Shown piece by piece: positions 1 through 7,986 of a DNA stretch of 8,286 nucleotides (position 1 is its first letter; every line of letters starts with the position of its first letter). The notes under the pieces are model-generated. The model did no database searches and had not been told where the DNA came from. It saw only the letters and a list, made by a program, of their open reading frames with translations. This stretch comes from an uncultured Flavobacteriales bacterium. Its GTDB lineage: Bacteria; Bacteroidota; Bacteroidia; Flavobacteriales; Crocinitomicaceae. The DNA lies in the NCBI GenBank assembly GCA_946886545.1, contig CAMPIU010000117.1, forward strand, positions 1 through 8,286, in the 5' to 3' direction. Both the position numbers and the translations under genes were made by a program.

Positions 1-2308
1 ATTCCGTTCTATAATTGATGTCAAAACCAATGACATTGTTTTTATAAGGTTCACTTCCGAAATCCACTTTTTGGGTTACAGGACGCTCCATCATTCTGAG
101 CCAAGTGGCACCAATATTGAAATCTTTATTGAAGCGGTAGTTGAGGTGTGTTCCGACCATTGATTTGGATTGGAAACCAAAGACCGAATTACTTTCAATA
201 GAGATTTTGATCGGGGTATTTGATTCCAGAACTCCTGTATTCAGGATCTTTACACGACCTAAATTATAATCTACGGTATAATCCTGTCCTTCTACCATTG
301 GGATACCGCCGGCAGTAACTTTCACAGCTCCTTCCGGAACATTCAATGCGTTCAAAGAGATATCCGACGTAACAGAAGATTGGTATTCACCTTTAAAGAC
401 AAATCTGTTCTTACTTGGTATTTGCTGGGCCGCAGTTTTTGTCGAATCGTATAATTCAGTATATGCAATCGTATTTGCGATTACGTCCGACATTCCGTTT
501 GCCATCAATTTTTGTTTCAATACTCCACCGAAAGGTTCTGTTGTAGAGAACATGACACGTCCGTTTCTGGTATTGATCGTACCACCAGTTTCGGCTTTTT
601 GGCCATTATACATGATTGGCACAAAATCGAACAATCCATCGGAGAACTGCTGATTGTTGACGTTTAAACGGTCCATTTCCACCAGGGTGATGATTTGTTT
701 ATCATCTAAGCCCGGATAAGGGAAAATAGGTGCTAAAACAGATGTTTCGGGATTATTGTAAAATATGTTTAGTTTGAACCCATTCGGATCTACCTGGTAT
801 GCACCGATCGAATAAACATTTTTCATCATCAAATCCCACAGCTTTAACGTTGGGTTTGTAATGGTTGGCTTCAACAATTTCAACATCAAAGCATTTTGTC
901 CGGCAACACCATCCGTTGAAAATTCACCGACCTGATAAGTAGTCCCTCTGTGGGTATATTCGTACGCAACAGCCAAAACCTCATCATTATTCAAGGGCTG
1001 GCTCAGGGAAATAAATCCTAATAAAGCATTATAGGTATATTCGGATTCACTTAATTTTCTAGCATTTTCTACTTTTTCGTAGTGAATGGCCTGTTGAAAT
1101 GGTCCGGGTGTAGCTGTTTGAGATGATAATTCCGAAACTGCCCCATTAAATCCGCGGATTTCCTGATTGTTTGAGATGTAATTGTAAAGTCCGTTCGAAG
1201 AATTACTAGGAAGTGGATCTGTTGATGGGTTTCCCGGATTTCCTTCAATATTCCCCGGTTGAGATTCCCCTAAATCCGTAAAGGCCAAAATGTTTCTGGA
1301 GTTTTCCGTATTATTTATTCTGTTGGTAACCCAAACCTCCATTCTTGTAATATAGGTTTCGGAAGCCACATTCGGCATTTGAGACATTGCCGTGTTATAC
1401 TGGTCATGGAAGAACAAATTCAGGAAGTAATGGCGATTTGCTTCATAATTATCCGCAGTAACCTCAAAAGGTTGAATTTGGGCTTTCCCGGTAATATTAA
1501 TTTCCGTTCTTTTTCCTTTTGAAGAAGCCCCGATCGCATCCACTGTTAGGTCTCCAAAACGCAATTTGGCGTATGCTCCGAACAAGGTTTGCGAACCCGG
1601 AATCAATGCTCCGAAAGACGGGAAGCTTACATTTCCCAATTCAATACGCTGGATAATCTGATCTTCATCACCCGAATAGCCCAGCTTCGTCACGTTATCA
1701 AAGTCGAAGGCTGCCTGCGTGTTATAACTCGCGCTTAATTTCAGCTTTGTTCCGATTTGCCCTACCAGGTTCATCTGAATTTGCTGCTGGAAATCAAAAC
1801 GGGTAATTTTTCGCTGTTTTACCGGTAAAATCGGATTGTCGTAACGGGAAGTATTTACTCCAAAGGCCAGCTCAATTGATCCTTGCGGACGAATAGTAAT
1901 TTCATCCGAACCGAAGAAATTGGTAAAGACTTTGGATGGAATTTTGATTGGAAATTCAAGTGCCCGGTTTTCTTCTGTTTGCTGATCGTTTTTATCTTTC
2001 CAATTCTCCTTTAATGATTTCTGACGCTCGTATTCCAAATACTCTTCCAGCGTCATCATGGAAGGATTGCGGTAATTCAAATTGGAATTACCCATTGTTT
2101 CGGAGAAAATATATTTCCCTGTAACCGGATCAAAAACGATATTTCTTTTCACCCCGGACGGATCTCCCAAATCAAAAGTCTGAGGATTGTTTTGAGTCGG
2201 GTCCAGCGGATTGGTAATCGGAAATGGCAATTGATTCGAAGTATCCGCAGGTTGGGCCCAGAATACAAGCGATACAAAACAGAAAACAACCGTTGAAAAC
2301 AGTTGCAT
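1..2308 (-). CDS. sprA: Cell-surface protein SprA, T9SS outer-membrane translocon (N-terminal part; gene runs off left edge)
   Basis: SprA (Sov in Porphyromonas) is the very large outer-membrane beta-barrel that forms the protein-conducting channel of the type IX secretion system; in gliding flavobacteria it also exports the motility adhesins. The frame is open for 769 codons from the ATG to the window edge, about one third of the usual length of roughly 2,300-2,400 residues. After a hydrophobic signal-like segment (residues 2-18, ending FWAQ) come a Tyr/Glu/Lys-rich stretch (TLEEYLEYERQKSLKENW, 86-103), long alternating beta-strand sequence, the family segment MMKNVYSIGAYQVDP (494-508), and VTAGGIP...YTVDYNLGRVKILN (674-700), all of which I recognise from SprA N-terminal domains. 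It lies 40 nt after ruvA with no terminator between, so it is probably last or near last in a maeB-ruvA-sprA transcript. The ATG start has no Lys/Arg before the hydrophobic core; in-frame TTG codons at 2332 and 2344 and a GTG at 2311 are alternatives that would restore a charged N-terminus. Family assignment is firm, the start is not. Confidence 0.93.
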   Translation of the reverse strand, partial: MQLFSTVVFCFVSLVFWAQPADTSNQLPFPITNPLDPTQNNPQTFDLGDPSGVKRNIVFDPVTGKYIFSETMGNSNLNYRNPSMMTLEEYLEYERQKSLKENWKDKNDQQTEENRALEFPIKIPSKVFTNFFGSDEITIRPQGSIELAFGVNTSRYDNPILPVKQRKITRFDFQQQIQMNLVGQIGTKLKLSASYNTQAAFDFDNVTKLGYSGDEDQIIQRIELGNVSFPSFGALIPGSQTLFGAYAKLRFGDLTVDAIGASSKGKRTEINITGKAQIQPFEVTADNYEANRHYFLNLFFHDQYNTAMSQMPNVASETYITRMEVWVTNRINNTENSRNILAFTDLGESQPGNIEGNPGNPSTDPLPSNSSNGLYNYISNNQEIRGFNGAVSELSSQTATPGPFQQAIHYEKVENARKLSESEYTYNALLGFISLSQPLNNDEVLAVAYEYTHRGTTYQVGEFSTDGVAGQNALMLKLLKPTITNPTLKLWDLMMKNVYSIGAYQVDPNGFKLNIFYNNPETSVLAPIFPYPGLDDKQIITLVEMDRLNVNNQQFSDGLFDFVPIMYNGQKAETGGTINTRNGRVMFSTTEPFGGVLKQKLMANGMSDVIANTIAYTELYDSTKTAAQQIPSKNRFVFKGEYQSSVTSDISLNALNVPEGAVKVTAGGIPMVEGQDYTVDYNLGRVKILNTGVLESNTPIKISIESNSVFGFQSKSMVGTHLNYRFNKDFNIGATWLRMMERPVTQKVDFGSEPYKNNVIGFDINYRTE

Positions 2309-2348
2309 CACTCTTGTGTAGTTAGCGTTCAAAATTTTTTCCAAGTGC

Positions 2349-2927
2349 TTATAATATTTTCAGTGCCCCTTTAATTAATTCTTCTACAGATTCATCGCCG
2401 GTGGCAATTTTTTCTATTGCTTTCTCTGCTGATTTTTTATCAAAACCTAAAGAAATCAAAGCATTTAACGCATCAAATCGATTTGTATTGTTTCCGGCAA
2501 AAATATTTGTTGGATCACTCCACTCTACCTTCAACATCTTATCTTTCAAATCGATAATAACCCGCTGGGCAGTTTTTGCTCCAATTCCTTTTATCGCTTG
2601 TATAGAACGTACATCTTCCGTTTGTATTGCATTGGCAATTTCATTCGGAGACATGGACGAAAGCATTAAGATTGCGGTGTTCGGTCCTATTCCGGAAACG
2701 GACAACAGTAAATTGAACACATCACGTTCTTCGGAGGTAGCAAAACCAAAAAGTAAATGAGCATCCTCCCGAATTATTTGCTGTGTTAACACCTTAACTG
2801 ATTCGGAAACTCCGATTGCAGAAAAGGTATTCAGTGATATCTTCACGAAATATCCCACACCACCACATTCTATGATCAGGTTGGTAGGATTTTTCTCGAT
2901 TAAGCGTCCGTTCAGATGTGCGATCAT
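2349..2927 (-). CDS. ruvA: Holliday junction branch-migration protein RuvA
   Basis: RuvA binds four-way DNA junctions as a tetramer or octamer and loads the RuvB motor, driving branch migration in recombinational repair before RuvC cleavage; it acts in the cytoplasm on the nucleoid. The 192-residue length is normal for the family. An OB-fold domain covers about 1-63 and includes the acidic pin in REDAHLLFGF: E54 and D55 match the E. coli pin residues E55/D56 that control junction opening. Two helix-hairpin-helix motifs follow, SVSGIGPNTAILML (76-89) and AIKGIGAKTAQRVI (111-124). After a linker (about 135-149) a small helical domain III (about 150-192, DALNALISLGF...) is the RuvB-contacting part. 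The start ATG sits 13 nt after the maeB stop, preceded by an A-rich stretch instead of a Shine-Dalgarno sequence, typical of Bacteroidota. ruvB and ruvC are not in the window. Nothing appears missing or truncated. Confidence 0.97.
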   Translation of the reverse strand: MIAHLNGRLIEKNPTNLIIECGGVGYFVKISLNTFSAIGVSESVKVLTQQIIREDAHLLFGFATSEERDVFNLLLSVSGIGPNTAILMLSSMSPNEIANAIQTEDVRSIQAIKGIGAKTAQRVIIDLKDKMLKVEWSDPTNIFAGNNTNRFDALNALISLGFDKKSAEKAIEKIATGDESVEELIKGALKIL

Positions 2928-2940
2928 TCTTTTTTATTTT

Positions 2941-5205
2941 CTATTTAGTTTGTGCATCAACAACAGCAACCTTCACCATATTTACTATTTCACGCACGGA
3001 TGAACCCATTTGCAATACATGAATGGATTTTTTCAATCCTACCAAAACCGGCCCGATTGCATCGGAATCAGTCATTTCCTGAAGCAATTTATAGGCAATA
3101 TTCCCGGATGAAAGATTCGGAAAAATCAAGGTGTTTACTTCTTTATTAGCTAATTGAGAAAAAGAAAACTTTTCATTCATCAGCTCGTTGTTTAATGCGA
3201 AATTCGCCTGAACTTCTCCGTCAACCACTAAAGTAGGGTGATTTTCATGCAAGATTTTAACCGCCTCAGCCATTTTTTCGGAATCCTCTCCAGGAGCTGA
3301 GCCAAAGTTCGAATAACTAAGTAAAGCTATTTTGGGAACTACCTTAAACTTGCGAAGCGTCTTGGCAACATTGAAAGTGATCTCAGCAATTTGACAGGCA
3401 GTTGGGTTTTTGTTGATGGTAGTATCTGCCAAAAAGATTGGTCCCCTCTTCGTGTTCAAAATATAAACTCCTGAAACCGTATTGACATCTTTTTGCAAAC
3501 CGACAACTTGAATTGCTGGTCGAACCACATCTCTGTAATTTCTTGTCAGACCGGAAATCATTGCGTCCGCATCCCCCATTTCAACCATCATGGCTCCAAA
3601 ATGATTTCTCTCACGCATCAATTGAATCGCTTCGTATTCGGTAACTCCTTTACGCTTGCGTTTTTCGAAGAATGACTTCCCGTAAATCTGTCGACGCATC
3701 TTTTCAGTATCCGATTTCGGATCGATGATGGTCATGTTCGGGATCTCAATGGAATATTCTATGATCAATGATTCTATGACTCTTCTTTTTCCCAATAAAA
3801 TCGGAATGCACACTCCTTCTTCGGTAGCTGTTTGAGCAGCTTTAAGAATCTTCACATTATCGGCCTCTGCAAAAACAACTCGTTTCGGATTGTTTTGTGC
3901 TTTGGTGGTTATTTGTCGCACCAGCTTATTATCTAATCCCAATCGTTTCTTGAGGATCATTTCATATTCATGCCAATCGGTGATTGGATTTTTTGCGATT
4001 CCGGATTCCATAGCTGCACGTGCAACTGCCGGAGCAACATGGTAAATCAATCGGGGGTCCAAAGGTTTCGGAATAATTTGATCTTTTCCGAAAGAGATAT
4101 GTTTTTCGCCGTAAGCCTCAATTACTTCTTCCGGAATAGTTTCCTTAGCCAGATTAGCAATTGCTTTAACAGCAGCTAATTTCATTTCTTCATTTATCCC
4201 CGTAGCCCTGACATCCAGAGCTCCTCTGAAGATAAAAGGGAACCCAAGCACATTGTTCACCTGATTAGGATGATCAGATCGGCCGGTCGCCATAATAATA
4301 TCATCACGGGTTGCCATCGCATCTTTGTAGGATATTTCAGGATCCGGGTTCGCCAGTGCAAAAACAATCGGATTCTTTGCCATCGCAGCTACCATTTCTT
4401 TTGAAACAATATTTCCTTTTGACAATCCGATAAATACATCTGCTCCTTTGAAAGATTCTTCCAGGGTTGAATCTTTTTTGTGTGTTGCAAAAATCTCCTT
4501 CATCTCATCCAGATCAGTTCTTCCTGCATGGATCAATCCTTTGCTGTCGAACATAAAGATATTATTAACCGATGCCCCTAATGCCATGTATAATTTGGCA
4601 CAGGAAATTGCAGCAGCTCCCGCTCCGGAGATAACAAATTTAACCTTGCCGATTTTCTTTTTGGCTAGTTCCAGTGCATTCAACAAGGCCGCTGCAGAGA
4701 TAATTGCAGTTCCGTGCTGATCATCGTGCATCAATGGAATATCCAATTCTTCTTTTAAACGACGTTCTATTTCAAAAGCCTCAGGTGCTTTAATATCCTC
4801 CAGGTTAATTCCTCCAAAAGTCGGTGCGATTGCTTTAACGGTTTGAATAAACAATTCCGGATCCTTCGCGTCTATCTCAATATCAAACACGTCGATATCT
4901 GCAAAGATTTTGAAGAGCAAACCCTTGCCCTCCATTACCGGTTTGGATGCCAATGGTCCGATATCACCTAAACCAAGGACAGCTGTTCCATTTGAAATTA
5001 CTGCTACGAGGTTTGCTTTACTTGTGTACTTATAAACATCCGCCGGATTTTCAGCAATCTTTAAACACGGTTCCGCCACTCCTGGAGAATATGCCAAAGA
5101 GAGGTCACGCTGAGATGCATAAGGTTTTGTTGGAACGACCTCAATTTTGCCGGGTCTTCCAGAAGCATGATAATCTAGAGCATCTTGTTTGCGAACTTTT
5201 GCCAT
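2941..5205 (-). CDS. maeB: NADP-dependent malic enzyme, hybrid with C-terminal phosphotransacetylase-like domain
   Basis: Converts L-malate to pyruvate and CO2 with reduction of NAD(P)+, supplying NADPH and linking the TCA cycle to pyruvate. At 754 residues it has the MaeB hybrid length. The malic enzyme half (about 1-425) shows [12 protein letters not shown] (36-47, catalytic Tyr39), [12 protein letters not shown] (88-99, catalytic Lys94), the metal ligands in [11 protein letters not shown] (E136, D137), HDDQHGTA (160-167, D162), the dinucleotide-binding loop SGAGAAA (193-199), ALANPDPE (283-290) and [18 protein letters not shown] (306-323). The second half (about 435-754) resembles phosphotransacetylase, including [17 protein letters not shown], but near the end the expected Ser-Arg catalytic pair reads Gln732-Met733. 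In E. coli MaeB this domain is known as an acetyl-CoA-sensing regulatory part, and the same is inferred here. NADP preference is from the family and cannot be read directly from sequence. It is first in the maeB-ruvA-sprA block; its promoter must lie in 5206-5279, between its ATG and the preceding terminator, but I see no consensus match there. Confidence 0.95.
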   Translation of the reverse strand: MAKVRKQDALDYHASGRPGKIEVVPTKPYASQRDLSLAYSPGVAEPCLKIAENPADVYKYTSKANLVAVISNGTAVLGLGDIGPLASKPVMEGKGLLFKIFADIDVFDIEIDAKDPELFIQTVKAIAPTFGGINLEDIKAPEAFEIERRLKEELDIPLMHDDQHGTAIISAAALLNALELAKKKIGKVKFVISGAGAAAISCAKLYMALGASVNNIFMFDSKGLIHAGRTDLDEMKEIFATHKKDSTLEESFKGADVFIGLSKGNIVSKEMVAAMAKNPIVFALANPDPEISYKDAMATRDDIIMATGRSDHPNQVNNVLGFPFIFRGALDVRATGINEEMKLAAVKAIANLAKETIPEEVIEAYGEKHISFGKDQIIPKPLDPRLIYHVAPAVARAAMESGIAKNPITDWHEYEMILKKRLGLDNKLVRQITTKAQNNPKRVVFAEADNVKILKAAQTATEEGVCIPILLGKRRVIESLIIEYSIEIPNMTIIDPKSDTEKMRRQIYGKSFFEKRKRKGVTEYEAIQLMRERNHFGAMMVEMGDADAMISGLTRNYRDVVRPAIQVVGLQKDVNTVSGVYILNTKRGPIFLADTTINKNPTACQIAEITFNVAKTLRKFKVVPKIALLSYSNFGSAPGEDSEKMAEAVKILHENHPTLVVDGEVQANFALNNELMNEKFSFSQLANKEVNTLIFPNLSSGNIAYKLLQEMTDSDAIGPVLVGLKKSIHVLQMGSSVREIVNMVKVAVVDAQTK

Positions 5206-5279
5206 ATAATGAGATTGTAAGGGGGATAAAGTTAATAAATCTTAATACAAGAGCACTAAAAGTTTCGGATAAAAAGAAA

Positions 5280-5309
5280 GCCCCGGTCCCGCATGTGCGG
5301 GACCGGGGC
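5280..5309 (-). terminator. GC-rich rho-independent terminator of the Omp28/T9SS gene
   Basis: A perfect 14-bp inverted repeat, GCCCCGGTCCCGCA (5280-5293) and TGCGGGACCGGGGC (5296-5309), is separated by two bases, so the real loop is ATGT or slightly larger after the innermost pairs open. Read on the minus strand it is followed by TTTCTTTTT, a usable U-tract, and it begins 22 nt past the stop codon of the gene ending at 5332. On the plus strand the hairpin is followed by CTCAATTT, a poor U-tract, and no plus-strand gene ends here. It therefore serves the minus-strand gene and insulates the maeB-ruvA-sprA block from read-through. Its GC content is far above the surrounding AT-rich sequence. 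Confidence 0.88.
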
Positions 5310-5331
5310 CTCAATTTAAATTATCCGTGAA

Positions 5332-7122
5332 TTACTTCACCATCAATTTTTGAGTATATGATGAACCTCCGTTAGCAACTGAAACAAAGTAGTTTCCAGC
5401 CTGAAGGTTATTAATCGGCATTTCAACAGTTGTTGAACCAGAAGCAGTAACAACCTGAGTTGCAACTGTACGTCCTGAAACATCCAAGATTGAAATTGAG
5501 TAATCAGCACCTGTACCTTCGAAGCTAACGTTTACCATTCCTGAAGCAGGGTTAGGGTAAACAGACATAGCGATTTCAGCAGAAGCTTCGCTGATTGAAG
5601 CAGTTCCTGAAACTTTCATCGCATCTTCCATAGAAGCTCCTGCAGAGAATGTTGCAACAGTTGCAACAGAAACTCCATCTACCTGAACTTTGAAGTCACC
5701 ATTTCCGTATCCTGAATCGAATCCATCACCGTAAGAGTCATAAACAACTGCTTTGTAGCACTCGTTTGCAATCAGAGTAACATTTACGTCAGCTTGAGGG
5801 AAAGCCCCGCTTGCTGCTGCATCTGTGTATGGACCTCCTTGAGCTACAACAACGTTAGACGAGTTGAATAATTTCCAAGAAGTTTCTGATCCGTAACGGT
5901 CAGTAGTCATTTTAACAACTGCATTCAATCCGTTTGCAACAGATGCGATTGCGATCGGCTTAGTTGCAACTGCAACAGAACCAATGTTACCGGCTCCACC
6001 GTTTACAGAAGTAATTGTTACTTCCACAGTGTTTGTTCCCTGAGCATTCACCACCATTGCAGGTAATGTGATCTCCTGAGAACCAAATGCAGGAATGTTT
6101 CCATTGAATGTATATGGAACCGGAGTACCACCATTAATAGATGTAGAGAAGTTAATAGAAGTAATTGCCGAACCAGAGTTGTCAACTTTTACGATTGGAG
6201 TAATTGACTGACCGTCACATACATTAAATGTATTCACGATACTGTTAGCACTTGCAGTTGCATTCGGAACGTTGGTATACGTTGGAGAGATCTCAGCAGC
6301 AGTAATTGCTTTACTGTCAGTCAATCCATTGTGTCCTTCATGTAAAATAGCGAAGAACTTCAATTTACCGATGTTCAAATCCGTAGTATTGATACTTGCA
6401 GGTAATGTATAAGTAATTGTTTTAGTAATTACTCCTGTTTGAGAAGCATCGATTGTTTCTCCCCAAGTACCGCCTGCGTTGATAAATCCACGGAAAATGT
6501 GTTGGTGTAAATACTTCCCGTTCGGCAAAATTGCAGTTGGGTTGTAGTTACCATAATTTGTTTGAATTGCTTCAAAATCGTTTTGCAAAATACCTACGTT
6601 TAAGTAATGGTTTGTACCAGCAGTTTGTGGAGTCGTATAGAAAATCTCTACATGCAATACCAATTCACGTGTTGTTGCATCGATTGTAGCGTCCATAGCG
6701 ATATTCGCCGGAGAAGCTTCAGCTAAAGTAGTTGTTACTTGTCCTTGCCAGTTACCACGACCTGTTGCCAAGTATGTTTCAGAACCGAAAGGTTTTCTCT
6801 GAACTGATCCAGCAGGATATCCTGTCGGATCAAAGAATCCGTCCAATGCCGTTCCGTCAGTTGTTCTTAAATCCGGTTCACCAGCACCCGGAGTAGCGTA
6901 TCCACCCGCGTGAATGTTAACTAAAACTACACGTCCAGGGTTAGCAGCAGCGATATCATTCGCACGTTTATGACCGTCAGGGCAATATCCGCAATGGATA
7001 CCTGTAAGTTCTTCAAGAACTGCATTTCTGTTTTGGGCTGTTTGGGAAACCGGAGTTTGTTGGGCAAACAAAGCTACCGAGCTTGCAAACATTCCACCAA
7101 TTAAAAGTAAAGACTGTTTCAT
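5332..7122 (-). CDS. Omp28-related secreted protein with CxxC motif and T9SS type A sorting domain
   Basis: A 596-residue exported protein. Residues 1-20 form a Sec signal peptide (MKQSLLLIGG then a hydrophobic core ending ALFA, cleavage probably before QQ). The N-terminal half (about 30-280) resembles the Omp28 family: LEELTGIHCGYCPDGH (36-51) has a thioredoxin-like C44-G-Y-C47, and TGYPAGSV (100-107) may be the matching cis-Pro loop. A middle beta-rich region (about 285-385) reads like an Ig/adhesion-type domain. A third module (about 400-485) contains TDRYGSETSWKLF and YDSYGDGFDSGYGNG, an Asp/Gly-rich motif that recurs in Bacteroidota secreted proteins and may bind calcium. Residues 521-596 are a T9SS type A sorting domain (VYPNPASG ... 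LQAGNYFVSV ... QKLMVK), so the protein should cross the outer membrane through a SprA-type channel and be anchored or released. The gene is a single transcription unit with its own promoter and strong terminator, suggesting high expression. Its substrate or partner is unknown; a redox role for the CxxC is possible but unproven. Confidence 0.9.
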   Translation of the reverse strand: MKQSLLLIGGMFASSVALFAQQTPVSQTAQNRNAVLEELTGIHCGYCPDGHKRANDIAAANPGRVVLVNIHAGGYATPGAGEPDLRTTDGTALDGFFDPTGYPAGSVQRKPFGSETYLATGRGNWQGQVTTTLAEASPANIAMDATIDATTRELVLHVEIFYTTPQTAGTNHYLNVGILQNDFEAIQTNYGNYNPTAILPNGKYLHQHIFRGFINAGGTWGETIDASQTGVITKTITYTLPASINTTDLNIGKLKFFAILHEGHNGLTDSKAITAAEISPTYTNVPNATASANSIVNTFNVCDGQSITPIVKVDNSGSAITSINFSTSINGGTPVPYTFNGNIPAFGSQEITLPAMVVNAQGTNTVEVTITSVNGGAGNIGSVAVATKPIAIASVANGLNAVVKMTTDRYGSETSWKLFNSSNVVVAQGGPYTDAAASGAFPQADVNVTLIANECYKAVVYDSYGDGFDSGYGNGDFKVQVDGVSVATVATFSAGASMEDAMKVSGTASISEASAEIAMSVYPNPASGMVNVSFEGTGADYSISILDVSGRTVATQVVTASGSTTVEMPINNLQAGNYFVSVANGGSSYTQKLMVK

Positions 7123-7145
7123 GTTTTATTGATTTATTACGAAAC

Positions 7146-7177
7146 CAAATATAAATTATTTCGCGGCTTTAACACAA
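7146..7177 (-). promoter_or_regulatory. Bacteroidota-type sigma factor promoter for the Omp28/T9SS gene
   Basis: Read on the minus strand, TATATTTG (7153 to 7146) matches the Bacteroidota -7 consensus TAnnTTTG at every fixed base, and a TTG -33 element (7177 to 7175) lies 21 nt upstream, inside the accepted spacing range. Transcription would start near 7140, giving a short A/T-rich leader of about 18 nt before the ATG at 7122. No Shine-Dalgarno sequence is present; the leader ends AATAAAAC. The call rests on consensus matching only. Confidence 0.72.
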
Positions 7178-7246
7178 TGATAAAATGATGTAAATGAATG
7201 ATTAAATTGGAATGCTAAAAGAAGTTGTTTTTTGTAATTTAGGATA

Positions 7247-7942
7247 ATGAAAAAGAAAATTGTCGTTTTAAGCGGGGCCGGGATTTCTGCCGAAAGCGGG
7301 ATTTCGACTTTTAGAGATTCAAACGGCCTTTGGGAGAATTATCGCATAGAAGAAGTTGCTACGCCTGAAGCATGGAATACCAATCCGGAACTGGTACAAC
7401 GCTTTTATAATCAGCGGAGAAAACAGGTGATCGAATCAGTTCCTAATAATGCTCATCATTTTTTCCGGGAACTTGAATCGGGCTATGAGGTAGTTATAGT
7501 TACCCAAAACATTGATGACCTGCACGAACGGGCAGGTTCCAATAACGTCATCCATTTGCACGGAAACATCCGCTATTCCAAAAGTTCCGGACCAAACAAG
7601 GAGGCGAAATACTACCCGATCAACGGGTGGGAGTTGAGTCTGAATGACTTGTGTGATGAAGGTTATTCTTTGCGTCCGCATGTGGTTTGGTTCGGCGAAG
7701 CGGTTCCGGAAATGGAGCGAGCAATCGACAGTTTAATTGATGCAGATTACTTAATCGTTATAGGTACATCATTGAACGTCTACCCCGCAGCTGGATTAAT
7801 CCATTATGTGTCAAATTCTTGCAAAAAAATAATCGTTGACCCGAAAGCCTCCGAACTAAAGATTGATTCCAATTTCGTGGTCCTTGCAAAAAGTGCCGTT
7901 GAAAGTGTTCCGGAGTTGAAAAGAATCTTCAAATTGGTTTAA
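7247..7942 (+). CDS. cobB: SIR2-family NAD-dependent protein deacylase (CobB/SIRT5-like, zinc cysteines absent)
   Basis: Sirtuins remove acyl groups from protein lysines using NAD+, releasing nicotinamide and O-acyl-ADP-ribose; in bacteria CobB reverses acetylation and succinylation, for example on acetyl-CoA synthetase. The 231 residues contain the NAD-binding GAGISAESGISTFRD (10-24), TQNIDDLHERAG (86-97), the catalytic His105 in HLHGN, RPHVVWFGE (143-151) and VIGTSLNVYPAAGL (171-184). FYNQRR places Tyr54 and Arg57 in the class III Y-x-x-R arrangement that in SIRT5 and CobB recognises succinyl, malonyl or glutaryl-lysine, so desuccinylation is a likely activity. The small domain (about 107-140) lacks the usual four zinc cysteines: the protein has only Cys136 and Cys192. 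Other Bacteroidota homologues, as I recall, share this loss. The gene is divergent from the Omp28 gene, separated by 124 nt; AGGA at 7241-7244 is too close to the ATG to be a good Shine-Dalgarno site. It appears monocistronic, with no functional link to its neighbours visible. Confidence 0.93.
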   Translation: MKKKIVVLSGAGISAESGISTFRDSNGLWENYRIEEVATPEAWNTNPELVQRFYNQRRKQVIESVPNNAHHFFRELESGYEVVIVTQNIDDLHERAGSNNVIHLHGNIRYSKSSGPNKEAKYYPINGWELSLNDLCDEGYSLRPHVVWFGEAVPEMERAIDSLIDADYLIVIGTSLNVYPAAGLIHYVSNSCKKIIVDPKASELKIDSNFVVLAKSAVESVPELKRIFKLV

Positions 7943-7986
7943 TTAAATCTGCTTTTCAATTTTCCCACGGAACATTTGCACCCCTA

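Noticed and set aside
5227..5250. Possible maeB promoter on the minus strand: TAACTTTA (5234 to 5227) with a TTG at 5250 to 5248.
   Set aside because: The -7 box has one mismatch at a fixed position and the spacer is only 13 nt, well short of the usual 17-23, so it is not called although a promoter is expected in 5206-5279.
2401..5330. Several plus-strand open frames (for example 2401-2760, 4448-4720, 4947-5330) opposite ruvA and maeB.
   Set aside because: They are antisense to two well-supported genes with intact family motifs, their translations resemble no protein family, and they lack start-site context.
7207..7242. Possible sirtuin promoter on the plus strand: TAATTTAG at 7235-7242 with TTG at 7207-7209 or 7225-7227.
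   Set aside because: One mismatch in the -7 box, spacers of 25 or 7 nt outside the accepted range, and a position that would leave essentially no leader before the ATG at 7247.
7436..7681. Minus-strand open frame of 81 codons inside the sirtuin gene.
   Set aside because: Antisense shadow of a complete, motif-bearing sirtuin frame, with no recognisable product.
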